From B4-G1 sp964393895 (lineage in GTDB: Bacteria; Chloroflexota; Anaerolineae; B4-G1), in assembly GCA_964393895.1 (NCBI GenBank), contig CAYMWP010000069.1, positions 1 through 23,137 on the forward strand: DNA of 23,137 bases, read 5' to 3'. The position numbers were made by a program, and so were the translations under genes. The notes beneath the pieces were generated by a model that saw only the letters and a list, made by a program, of their open reading frames with translations, was not told where the DNA came from and searched no databases. This document shows positions 9,469 through 16,912 of this stretch, piece after piece (the stretch's first letter is position 1; each line of letters begins with the position of its first letter).

Positions 9469-11141
9469 TTACGATTGATTCTTCTATCGCGCAATTTGCT
9501 CCATATTTTACGCAATCGTCTTGCCTGATTTCTATTCAAGCCCAATCCTTGTACTAACAAGACATCATCCGTGATCTCTAGCACAGCTTCAACATCATCT
9601 TTGCGGAGCAGTTTGTCAATTTGTTCCAAATCTAGATACCTGGCCCCTATGAGCGGCAAAGGAAGAGATTCTGCCTCGCTAGGCTCAAAAGTTAACACTC
9701 CTCCGCCGTAACTGCGCCCGGTGACTTCGGCAAAGGCAAAGGTGAGCGAGTTCAAAAAGGCGGCAGTCACGGCCTCGCCGTCGGCGCCATCCAGAAACCG
9801 CACACGGTGAATGGTGTCGGTACACACGGCCTGGGCAGTGTTGAGCACTAGTTTGGGGTAGGCATGAACCTGACGGAGCATAAAGGCGTCAGGCGCCCAA
9901 ACTGAGGGCACAATGTACCAACGCTGACGAATCCGGCACTTGTAGCCTTTGTGGTAGTCCTGGGATTTTCCCAGAGTAATGTATTCTTGCAAAGGCTTTG
10001 GCAAGTCTTCTATGGGAACGTCCACAGGGGTAAAGAGAAATGCAGGTAGTTGGTCTTTGACGTTACTTTGCCAATCTGCCGCGCCGAAAATCGCGCCGGT
10101 GAGGTGGGCCGAACGACTAACGATGCGCTCCAGATAAGGCTCCAGGTCATAGCTCTCGACCTGGTTCTGCGCGAGGACAAAGAAAGTATTGCGCCCGGTG
10201 ACAATGCCCACATCCACGTCTAAAACCTGGTTGGAAAGGGTAACACCGGGATGTTCGCGCATTTCGCGCAGTAAGCGGATTTCTTCCGAGTCGAGAAAGT
10301 ATTGGGTCCATTTCTCCGTCGAATGGTCCATTGGCTTGAGTTCAATTGCATCGAGCCTTGCAGGTATCAGTGTGTCCAAGTCTTTAATATCGTTCAACTC
10401 GACAGCTCGGATGCCGCCATTTGGGGTATGATTGCGCTCTGCTAGCAGCAAAACAACTTCTTGCTGGATATCTTTAAAGACTAGTCGTTTGAACGTAACC
10501 AGAGTCACGCGACTGTAATAGTCGCTGAGGAACTGCCGAACCTCGGCGGCATAGTTGACCTGGAACAGCTCTGCCGGAATGACCATCGCCAAGCGGCCAT
10601 CCTCCTTGAGCAATAGGCTTCCCACGACGAGGAAAGGTAACCAGGCATTTGTCAAGCGATTGGGGTGCAAGCCAGCCTGCTCCATTAGGCTAAAGGCTAT
10701 CTGGCGATGATTTTCCGGGAAGTGCTGATAACGAATAAAGGGAGGGTTGCCAATCACAGCGTCAAAGTGCTGCCGCTCTTTGAGTACCAAGGTTAGCACT
10801 TTTTCGCCGAACAGATCGTGTTGACAGTGTGCAAAGAAATCTCCTATGTGGATGGTGTTGTTGACCGAAAGAGAAAGCCCAAGCAACTGCAAACGGTGGG
10901 CAGCTTTGGCAGCTTCTTGCGGGTCTAACTCGACACCTCGGAGTTGCTGATTCAGCGTTTCTGAAGCTGCGCCAAGCGCCTGTAATCGCCGGGCGGCAGC
11001 GACGAGAACATTGCCATCGCCACAACTAGGCTCCAGGACTTTATCGGCGGGCGAACGGATGGCCCAACTTGCCAGAAAGCGGGCTATCGGCTCCGGCGTG
11101 TAGTAACCCCCACGCAGTTTCTGGTAGGTGGGCTGCGTCAT
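9465..11141 (-). CDS. N6-adenine DNA methyltransferase (M.Eco57I-like)
   Basis: The 558-residue protein is a gamma-class amino-methyltransferase: the SAM-binding motif I VLEPSCGDGN is at 35-44 and the catalytic motif IV NPPF at 132-135, preceded by GGYYTPEPIA, typical of type II/IIG adenine methylases. The C-terminal half (about 290-510), with TGRNTFFV and SYGGGVLTFEPSE, is like a TaqI-type target-recognition domain. It would protect host DNA from the partner enzyme. It starts within the partner's stop (4-nt ATGA overlap at 11138-11141), so the two are translated together. Size and arrangement match the separate M subunit of Eco57I-type systems. Recognition sequence is not predictable by eye. 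Confidence 0.9.
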   Translation of the reverse strand: MTQPTYQKLRGGYYTPEPIARFLASWAIRSPADKVLEPSCGDGNVLVAAARRLQALGAASETLNQQLRGVELDPQEAAKAAHRLQLLGLSLSVNNTIHIGDFFAHCQHDLFGEKVLTLVLKERQHFDAVIGNPPFIRYQHFPENHRQIAFSLMEQAGLHPNRLTNAWLPFLVVGSLLLKEDGRLAMVIPAELFQVNYAAEVRQFLSDYYSRVTLVTFKRLVFKDIQQEVVLLLAERNHTPNGGIRAVELNDIKDLDTLIPARLDAIELKPMDHSTEKWTQYFLDSEEIRLLREMREHPGVTLSNQVLDVDVGIVTGRNTFFVLAQNQVESYDLEPYLERIVSRSAHLTGAIFGAADWQSNVKDQLPAFLFTPVDVPIEDLPKPLQEYITLGKSQDYHKGYKCRIRQRWYIVPSVWAPDAFMLRQVHAYPKLVLNTAQAVCTDTIHRVRFLDGADGEAVTAAFLNSLTFAFAEVTGRSYGGGVLTFEPSEAESLPLPLIGARYLDLEQIDKLLRKDDVEAVLEITDDVLLVQGLGLNRNQARRLRKIWSKLRDRRINRK

Positions 11142-14100
11142 GCTGCATCACCCTCCAATGCCTCGCCATGTCCCACAGCGGCTAAATCGGTTGCGGTGAT
11201 GTTGTAGAGGTTGTCTATCAACGCTTGCACAACCTGGCGTAGCTTTTGGGCCTGTTGTGCAGCTTGCTGGCGCTGCAAGGGAACGGTCGCGGTTGCTGCC
11301 CGTTCCGTAGTTTGGATCAAGGTCTTGACCAAATCAACAATTCTGTCGTGGATGTTTTTTTCCTCGACGTTGGTAAAGTCAATCCGGCGAATGGGCAAGT
11401 CCTTGACAAACTGCTTGCCGTGAGACCTGTATCCACCTCGAAAGGAGCTGCCACGCGCCCGTACCATCGCCTCAATGGCCGGGTGAGAAAGCACTGCTTG
11501 CAAGTAGTAAATGGAAAGCGCAGTCTCTGGCAAGGGGCGCAAGCCATAGTAAGGGCCATTGCCGCCGCCAGTGAAGACAATATCCTTGTCATCGTGGGCA
11601 TAGCGGGCTTCGAGCGACAGCACCGGCCAGATCAGTTTGGGCCTTCCATCGAATTTGGTGAGGCTTTGAGAGCGTCCGTAACGATACCATGTCTCCGTTG
11701 TTCTGCCTTGGATGCTGCGCTGCTCTAGCGCGATTTTGTGGGCGTCGAAGTAGGCCCAACACTTGGGGAATTGCTCTTGCATCTCGGCAGGCGTGTAGAG
11801 CGTGGCGCGGTTGTTCTCAATCTTGTAGGGGAAGATGATATACGTGTTGGGTTGTGGGCGACCAAACGCCGGAAGCACAACGTCCTTCAGGCAAGTACGC
11901 AGAATAAATTTTTCGATGGTCCAGGTCACGCCTTCAACGTCGGTAAACGTGACTGTGCTGTCAGTTTCTACGTCAGGATCAAAGATGTAGATTCTATCGG
12001 CACTGGTTTGTACGCCAACAAAGATGTTGGCGACCTGTTCAAGTGTGAGGGTGTGTGCGATACGTAGCCGCTCAAAGACTTGGCGCGCGGCAGGCGACAC
12101 GAACTCCCAGGGAGACTCGTCAAAATCTGTTGCTTTGTGCGTTTCAAATTCGCCCGGCTTCCCAAACCGCCATGCCAGTAGATCGCTAACGTGCTCAACG
12201 GTAAAACTTGGCGTGGGTTGTTTGGCAAGAGCCAGAATACAGGTATACGTAGTACGTCTCGTGTCAAAGACCTGCTGCACGCCAAAGTGGATGACCTCGG
12301 CAACGTGCTGCCCCTCGGATAGCAGTTTGCGAAGCGCTTGCCCGGACTTGAGGCTAAAGAATTTGTGGGGCACAATGTAACCGAGCCGTCCGGCAGATTT
12401 GAGCAGAGATAACCCGCGCTCAATAAAGAGGCAGTACTTGTCAAAGTTGTCGCTTTGCGCACAAGTGTAGGGGGCCTCATCACTCTGGTAGTATTGCACC
12501 TCGCGGGGGGAATAGCGCACCATATTCTGGATGCGGATGTAGGGGGGATTGCCCACAATGGCGTCAAAACCGCCTTCGGCAAACACGGCAGGAAAAGCGG
12601 TTTCCCAATCCAGGGGATTGAGTTGGGCAAAGTGTTCTGTATCGGTCAAGGCGTCACTGTCATAGTCAAAGTAGTCGCCGTCCACCAGGCTATTGCCGCA
12701 TTGGATGTTGGCGTGCAAGTTTGGTAACGCACGAGCGTGATGCTGTTGCCAGTGAGCCGCGATGGATGAGGCTGGCACGTCCTCTAAGACTTTGAGCAAG
12801 AGACTAAAGCGCGCGATTTCGACCGCTTGCGGGTCAATGTCTACGCCAAAGATGTGAGTACAGAGAATACGTTGCCGCTCCGGGAGCGTGAGATACCAAG
12901 TGTTTTGGGGACCTTCGTAGACCTTGTCGCTGTGGCGTTCGGCACCATCCTGAAGATACCGCGTCAGATAAGTGTTGAGCAGGTATTCGTAGGCAGCAAC
13001 CAGGAATGTGCCTGAACCACAAGCGATGTCGGCAAGGCGAAGTTGCGCCAGTTCATCCAGGGGCTTACCTTCGCACAACGGTGTCAGCGTCTTCTGGATA
13101 ATAGCATCCACCACATACTTGGGCGTGGGAACCACCCCACGGGAAGCTGCCACTTCATCCTTCTCGACGACAGTAACCTGCCCATCATCCACAGTGATTT
13201 GTCTGGCCAGTAATCGTTCGTAGATTCCACCCAGGATTGCGGCCTCAACTACCGAGAAGGCATAGGGGCTGGCCGGGTAGTAAAGCTCCTGGAAGATGTC
13301 AATCAAAACCGCATCGCTGACTCTGATGTTCAGTGAAAGCTGGTCCTCAATAAAGTCAAACAAGCCGGAGTTGTAGCGAGCATCAGCTTGGCAGAACAGA
13401 GTTTTTAACTCATCATACGTCCGCACGTCTTGCAGCGATTGATATCTCTCTAACTCGCGGTCTTCGCAGATCCTCAAGAAAACAATACGGTTGAGCAACC
13501 GCTGCACGAGAAAGTTCAGTTCTGCCTGCGTGAGGGTTGGGTTCTGTTGTGCAATGTCATGCGCCAGCCACTCACGCCATTGCTCGATCTGTCCCAAGAA
13601 GTATTCATCAAAGGATTCTGTCCCTTCGTGCTCTTCCTCAATACCAAACTGTTCATCAAAGCGCTCGGAATACACGGCCTCGCGGGAAAGCTGCGCATAA
13701 ATCTCGTCAAACTTGGGAATGTACTCAGTGTAATCGTAGACCTTGAGCCGCGCCACGCGCACGTCATCTCCGGCTTGCGGACGAACGCGACAATCATAGA
13801 TGACGAGCTTGTCGAAGTTGCCAAGTACGGAGATAGGCAAGCGGGCGTTCCAGCCGTAACGCCGTACCTGGAAAGCAGAGGCCTCACTCGTGGTGATGGA
13901 TACAGAGGGACGTTTGGCTTCAACAAAGAACTTGCGCTTGGTTCCAAGTCGTAGGGCATAGTCGGGCTTCTTGGCAAAGACCTCGCTGCCATCCTCAACC
14001 TCTACAGTGCTCTCGTGGATGACCTCGCGTAAATGTTGCGGAGCCTGTTTCTCGTTGAATACGTCCCAACCAAGTGCCACCAAAAAGTGATCTAGAAAAT

Positions 14101-14215
14101 CAACACGAAGCTGAGTCTCATTATAGTCAGAATGAAACCCAGTGTATGCAGCGTGGTGATAGGCAAATCTATCAACCAGTTCTTGTACTCGTTGTAACGC
14201 CGTTTCTTTGTCCAT
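11138..14215 (-). CDS. type IIG restriction-modification enzyme (Eco57I-like)
   Basis: The 1025-residue protein joins cleavage, methylation and target recognition. The N-terminal part carries a PD-(D/E)xK nuclease signature, PD at 84-85 followed by the hydrophobic strand and EAK at 99-101. A helical linker follows (about 150-350). The methylase core has motif I DIACGSGTFL (396-405), GVDIDPQAVEIAR (457-469) and motif IV NPPY (556-559). The rest (about 700-1000) resembles a TaqI-type specificity domain, with SSFRGGYRSHGKQF near 930. Length and the adjacent 558-residue methylase match the Eco57I two-gene layout. No HsdS or helicase is present, which excludes type I. It reads intact. Gene composition looks somewhat less GC-rich than its flanks, which fits acquisition. 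Confidence 0.92.
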   Translation of the reverse strand: MDKETALQRVQELVDRFAYHHAAYTGFHSDYNETQLRVDFLDHFLVALGWDVFNEKQAPQHLREVIHESTVEVEDGSEVFAKKPDYALRLGTKRKFFVEAKRPSVSITTSEASAFQVRRYGWNARLPISVLGNFDKLVIYDCRVRPQAGDDVRVARLKVYDYTEYIPKFDEIYAQLSREAVYSERFDEQFGIEEEHEGTESFDEYFLGQIEQWREWLAHDIAQQNPTLTQAELNFLVQRLLNRIVFLRICEDRELERYQSLQDVRTYDELKTLFCQADARYNSGLFDFIEDQLSLNIRVSDAVLIDIFQELYYPASPYAFSVVEAAILGGIYERLLARQITVDDGQVTVVEKDEVAASRGVVPTPKYVVDAIIQKTLTPLCEGKPLDELAQLRLADIACGSGTFLVAAYEYLLNTYLTRYLQDGAERHSDKVYEGPQNTWYLTLPERQRILCTHIFGVDIDPQAVEIARFSLLLKVLEDVPASSIAAHWQQHHARALPNLHANIQCGNSLVDGDYFDYDSDALTDTEHFAQLNPLDWETAFPAVFAEGGFDAIVGNPPYIRIQNMVRYSPREVQYYQSDEAPYTCAQSDNFDKYCLFIERGLSLLKSAGRLGYIVPHKFFSLKSGQALRKLLSEGQHVAEVIHFGVQQVFDTRRTTYTCILALAKQPTPSFTVEHVSDLLAWRFGKPGEFETHKATDFDESPWEFVSPAARQVFERLRIAHTLTLEQVANIFVGVQTSADRIYIFDPDVETDSTVTFTDVEGVTWTIEKFILRTCLKDVVLPAFGRPQPNTYIIFPYKIENNRATLYTPAEMQEQFPKCWAYFDAHKIALEQRSIQGRTTETWYRYGRSQSLTKFDGRPKLIWPVLSLEARYAHDDKDIVFTGGGNGPYYGLRPLPETALSIYYLQAVLSHPAIEAMVRARGSSFRGGYRSHGKQFVKDLPIRRIDFTNVEEKNIHDRIVDLVKTLIQTTERAATATVPLQRQQAAQQAQKLRQVVQALIDNLYNITATDLAAVGHGEALEGDAA

Positions 14216-14311
14216 TTAGAGCAAACGTTCTCCTCCCCACATCATTTTACACGATCTTGGAGGTTTTGCACATCTTCCAGGCTCTCAAGTGGGTACAGCA
14301 TTGCGCCCCGC

Positions 14312-14413
14312 ACCCAACTACTCCACCCTGCCCACGCACTCCTCCAGGCAGCCATAGTCGGGCGTCAGCTCCCCCTGGTGGACGATCACCGCCCGCTTGA
14401 TCTCTGGCGGCAG
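14312..14413 (-). pseudogene. duplicated 3' end of the lysine-ketoglutarate reductase gene
   Basis: This 102-bp segment matches 15263-15364, the last codons and stop of the reductase gene, at 94 of 102 positions. Read on the minus strand it encodes LPPEIKRAVIVHQGELTPDY... and ends in TAG at the same place as the intact gene. Nearly all differences change amino acids (Y to H, Y to C, Q to E and others). Homology stops abruptly at the left and right. The two copies are in the same orientation and bracket mazEF, as expected for an insertion that duplicated a long piece of target, or for recombination with a second reductase gene. The rest of the 14216-14567 spacer holds no intact gene. Confidence 0.85.
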
Positions 14414-14458
14414 CGTGGGGTAGGGAGGAACGAAACTCTGTGCCCGTGCCGAGTATAC

Positions 14459-14542
14459 CTAGAGGCGCGTATGGCCACCGCTGACGAGCCGTACCAGCGG
14501 CGTCGGCTGCAACCCAATGATTGTGCGGCGCGCTTCCAAAAT
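14459..14542 (-). other. short open frame with a VSGGHT motif (possible tsaD scrap)
   Basis: Between the mazF stop and the duplicated reductase tail the minus strand reads ARRTIIGLQPTPLVRLVSGG followed by HTRL and a TAG. VSGGHT is the signature of TsaD, the tRNA threonylcarbamoyladenosine protein. Nothing else of TsaD is visible, so this is at most a fragment, and a chance match in an unclassified repeat is possible. Confidence 0.18.
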
Positions 14543-14567
14543 GGATGCAGATTGGCCTGTTCTCTCT

Positions 14568-14891
14568 TTACTCTGCAAACATCTCGGCCAGTATCACAAG
14601 TACCTCTCTCTGGGTTGACTTGCTTATTCGGCCCAGCTTTCGCACCAACCGGGATTTGTCAACAGTCCGAATCTGATCCAATACTATTTGCCCTTCCTTC
14701 CCCTGAAACTCACAGGGTATCCGTGTCGGATATGACTGCCCTTTCGTGGTCATTGGAGCTACGATCACGGTTCTGATCCAGCGATTCATCTCATCCGGAG
14801 AAATGACCAAGCAAGGACGCGTTTTCTTGATTTCGCTGCCAACCGTGGGATCAAGGTTGACCAGGTACACGTCAAACCGTTTGACTACCAT
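14568..14891 (-). CDS. MazF/PemK family mRNA interferase toxin
   Basis: The 107-residue protein has the MazF/PemK fold markers: RFDVYLVNLDPTVGSE near the start, KTRPCLVISPDEMN, TVIVAPMTT, and GQIVLDQIRTVDKSRL towards the end. Members cut single-stranded mRNA at short sequences and stop translation; the antitoxin blocks this. The ATG at 14891 overlaps the antitoxin stop by 7 nt; a GTG at 14897 would add two residues. It forms an operon with the AbrB-type gene upstream. Cutting specificity is not predictable. Length and motifs suggest an intact toxin. Confidence 0.92.
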   Translation of the reverse strand: MVVKRFDVYLVNLDPTVGSEIKKTRPCLVISPDEMNRWIRTVIVAPMTTKGQSYPTRIPCEFQGKEGQIVLDQIRTVDKSRLVRKLGRISKSTQREVLVILAEMFAE

Positions 14892-15151
14892 TCCCACTCT
14901 TTCTCATCCCACGTGGTAGAGACCAGAACCTCACCATTGAGCAACCCATCATCGCCTCGCTCACTCATAGCTTTGAAAGCTTCCTCCCAACGGTGGCGCA
15001 CAGGGTGGATCGAACGAACGACGATCTGATCCTGTTCCAGCTCCAGCTCGACTTCCTCCCCAAGATTGCTCTGTTCGAGCAAGAGCTTTGGAATGCGGAT
15101 ACCCTGTGAGTTGCCAATCTTGACTATGCGAGTCTTGACTACTGTAGACAT
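14885..15151 (-). CDS. MazE-like antitoxin, AbrB/SpoVT fold
   Basis: The 88-residue protein starts with a swapped-hairpin AbrB/MazE DNA-binding domain (VVKTRIVKIGNSQGIRIPK, residues 4-22, continuing to about 48) followed by an acidic tail (about 50-88, ending KEWEW) that should bind and mask the toxin. A strong ribosome binding site (GGGAGGTG) lies 5 nt before the ATG. It probably represses its own operon through the palindrome that overlaps the promoter. It precedes and overlaps mazF in the usual antitoxin-toxin order. Confidence 0.93.
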   Translation of the reverse strand: MSTVVKTRIVKIGNSQGIRIPKLLLEQSNLGEEVELELEQDQIVVRSIHPVRHRWEEAFKAMSERGDDGLLNGEVLVSTTWDEKEWEW

Positions 15152-15194
15152 AGCAGCACCTCCCTTACAAATGCAAACCTATCAAGGTATCCAT

Positions 15195-15222
15195 ATTGTA
15201 ATTACAATAGTAGTTTTGTCAA
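15195..15222 (-). promoter_or_regulatory. mazEF promoter and palindromic operator
   Basis: On the minus strand TTGACA (15217-15222) and TACAAT (15195-15200) are 16 bp apart. The perfect 14-bp palindrome ATTGTAATTACAAT (15195-15208) covers the -10 box and part of the spacer, where a bound MazE-MazF complex would block RNA polymerase. The tract is AT-rich, unlike the surrounding sequence. Confidence 0.7.
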
Positions 15223-15268
15223 GGGACGACCTGGTTCGCCTATCACTCATCCGGTGCGTGCTACCCAA

Positions 15269-16588
15269 CTACTCCAGCCCGCGCACGCACTGCTCCAGAT
15301 AGCCATAGTCGGGCGTCAGCTCCCCCTGATAGACGATCACCGCCCGCTTGATCTCTGGCGGCAGGGCCAGCTCGTCGAACGGCACCGAGTAGTCGGCCTG
15401 GGCGATGGCGGGCGCGTAATCCATCAGCACCCCGCTAAAGTACTCGGAGGCGTCGCGGGGCAGCTCGCTGGGCAGGATGTCCACGGCCAGTATCACCGGT
15501 CCCCGCCCCGCGAACCCTTCGTAGGCGCGGTCCTCAGCCGGGTCGTAGACGTAGACCGGGTCGCCCGGCTCGGTGCATTTGACCGTACCCTCGATAGCTC
15601 CCTCGATGTCGCAACTGATGTCGCCGATGACCTGCAAGCGTGGCTCACCGTTTCCGTACAGTCGCTTCAGATCCGCCTTGGTCACCAGCCGGGGATACTT
15701 GGCCTCCCAGTAAGTGCAGTTGACCAGCACATTCAGGTGGGGGAGATAATCGTTGAACTTGGCCCGGTATTTCTCGGGGTAGTCGTAATAGTCCTGCAAC
15801 TCGAATTCATCGGCGGGCGAGATAGGCTCGACCGTGTGCTCCTCTTTGAACACCACCTTGTACACCACGTTCCGGGCATAGTCAGCGGACTGGGCCACAG
15901 CGGCGACCTGGCGAGGCTCAATCTCTTGCACTGGCAAAAGCTCGATGATCTCGTTGGCCCCACGAAAGACGTTCCCATACCCGGCAAAGCCGCAGATGAG
16001 GGGCGCGACCTGCTCCGGCAACCCCTCCCGCGCGATCCGCTCCCCGACCGCCGTCACTGCCGCCTTCGCCTCGGCCAGGCTATGGTAGTGGCGGGTCTGG
16101 CGCAGGTCGGTGAAGGGGTTGGGGACGCCACGCCACTCCAAGCGCTGTCCCAACGCCCACAGTGTATCAATCATCCCCGCCAGCCCGGCGTGGCGGCCGA
16201 AAAAGATCAGTCGCCGGCCCTTTTCGTCGGTCACCTTTTCGTAATCAATCAAGGTGCAGCCCAGGGCCATCATGCGCTTGAGCATGTGCATATTGTAAGG
16301 CTGGCCCTTGATGACGTGGGCAAAAAATACGTAGGTGTGGCCCGGATGAAAGAGCGGGGCGGGGATTTCCTTGACGGCCAGGACGACCGGGCAGGAGGAG
16401 AGGTCTTCCTCGACCCGCGCGCCGGCCTGCGCGAATTCTTCCTCGCGGAACACCCGTATCTCTGACGGCTGCACGCACACCCCGATACCGTGCTCCTCCT
16501 GCAATTGGCGCACGTGCTCCGGCACGATGGGCACGCGCCGCTCCCAGATACTCTTATCCTCGCGGCGAATTCCGATGCACGAGCTCAT
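15269..16588 (-). CDS. lysine-ketoglutarate reductase-like protein (saccharopine-forming)
   Basis: The 439-residue protein begins IGIRREDKSIWERRVPIVP, as in the alanine-dehydrogenase/PNT N-terminal domain of lysine-ketoglutarate reductases. It continues with HVIKGQPYNMHML, LIDYEKVTDEKGRRLIFFGR, a Rossmann-like GFAGYGNVFRGA near 200-211 and the family-typical GDISCDIEGAIE near 332-343. Its length fits a stand-alone reductase domain, without a fused dehydrogenase. It would condense lysine and 2-oxoglutarate to saccharopine, passed to the dehydrogenase encoded at 8110-9435. The ATG has GGGAGGGG upstream. Its last 33 codons and stop are duplicated at 14312-14413; the gene itself is intact. Confidence 0.88.
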   Translation of the reverse strand: MSSCIGIRREDKSIWERRVPIVPEHVRQLQEEHGIGVCVQPSEIRVFREEEFAQAGARVEEDLSSCPVVLAVKEIPAPLFHPGHTYVFFAHVIKGQPYNMHMLKRMMALGCTLIDYEKVTDEKGRRLIFFGRHAGLAGMIDTLWALGQRLEWRGVPNPFTDLRQTRHYHSLAEAKAAVTAVGERIAREGLPEQVAPLICGFAGYGNVFRGANEIIELLPVQEIEPRQVAAVAQSADYARNVVYKVVFKEEHTVEPISPADEFELQDYYDYPEKYRAKFNDYLPHLNVLVNCTYWEAKYPRLVTKADLKRLYGNGEPRLQVIGDISCDIEGAIEGTVKCTEPGDPVYVYDPAEDRAYEGFAGRGPVILAVDILPSELPRDASEYFSGVLMDYAPAIAQADYSVPFDELALPPEIKRAVIVYQGELTPDYGYLEQCVRGLE

Positions 16589-16847
16589 TTTCCCCTCCCC
16601 TGTCGCAGAGATATAGTTTGGGTGCGTTTCATTTCAGTAGAGACCCTAGACCTCCGAGGTCTTGCCCAACTTGTTTAGCCTATCATGGGCGGCTTGTGAA
16701 CGATAAAATAGCTCAAAAACAGGCAAAAAGCGGGCGCAAGGCCCCGTATTACGGGGTTATCCGACAAGCTGCTGACCTCTCGCAGAGGCAAGTATACGCT
16801 CAACCGCATTATTCCACAAGTTTCCCGTCTCCGTCTCTCCTGCCAGC
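16589..16847. other. divergent intergenic region with palindromes
   Basis: This spacer separates the minus-strand reductase gene from the plus-strand lipoprotein gene. It holds a copy of the 15-bp palindrome AGACCTCCGAGGTCT (16648-16662) also found in the element at 5818-5958, and a second palindrome CCCCGTATTACGGGG (16742-16756). A possible -10 box for the reductase gene (TATATC on the minus strand, near 16610) is weak. No coding sequence is convincing. Confidence 0.5.
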
Positions 16848-16876
16848 TTGACCTTTGCTCCTTCCTGCGTTACACT
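16848..16876 (+). promoter_or_regulatory. candidate promoter of the lipoprotein gene
   Basis: TTGACC (16848-16853) and TACACT (16871-16876) are separated by exactly 17 bp and lie 36 bp before the ATG at 16913. The -10 match is only moderate. Confidence 0.45.
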
Positions 16877-16912
16877 TGCCCTTCGCTCAATACCAAAGCG
16901 CCGGAGATTGTA

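Noticed and set aside
9465..14215. Type I R-M or BREX-type system
   Set aside because: There is no specificity subunit, helicase, PglZ or Brx gene; the fused nuclease-methylase plus single methylase fits the Eco57I type.
15254..16465. Plus-strand frame (403 residues) opposite the reductase gene
   Set aside because: Antisense shadow of a conserved gene, without a ribosome binding site or known domain.
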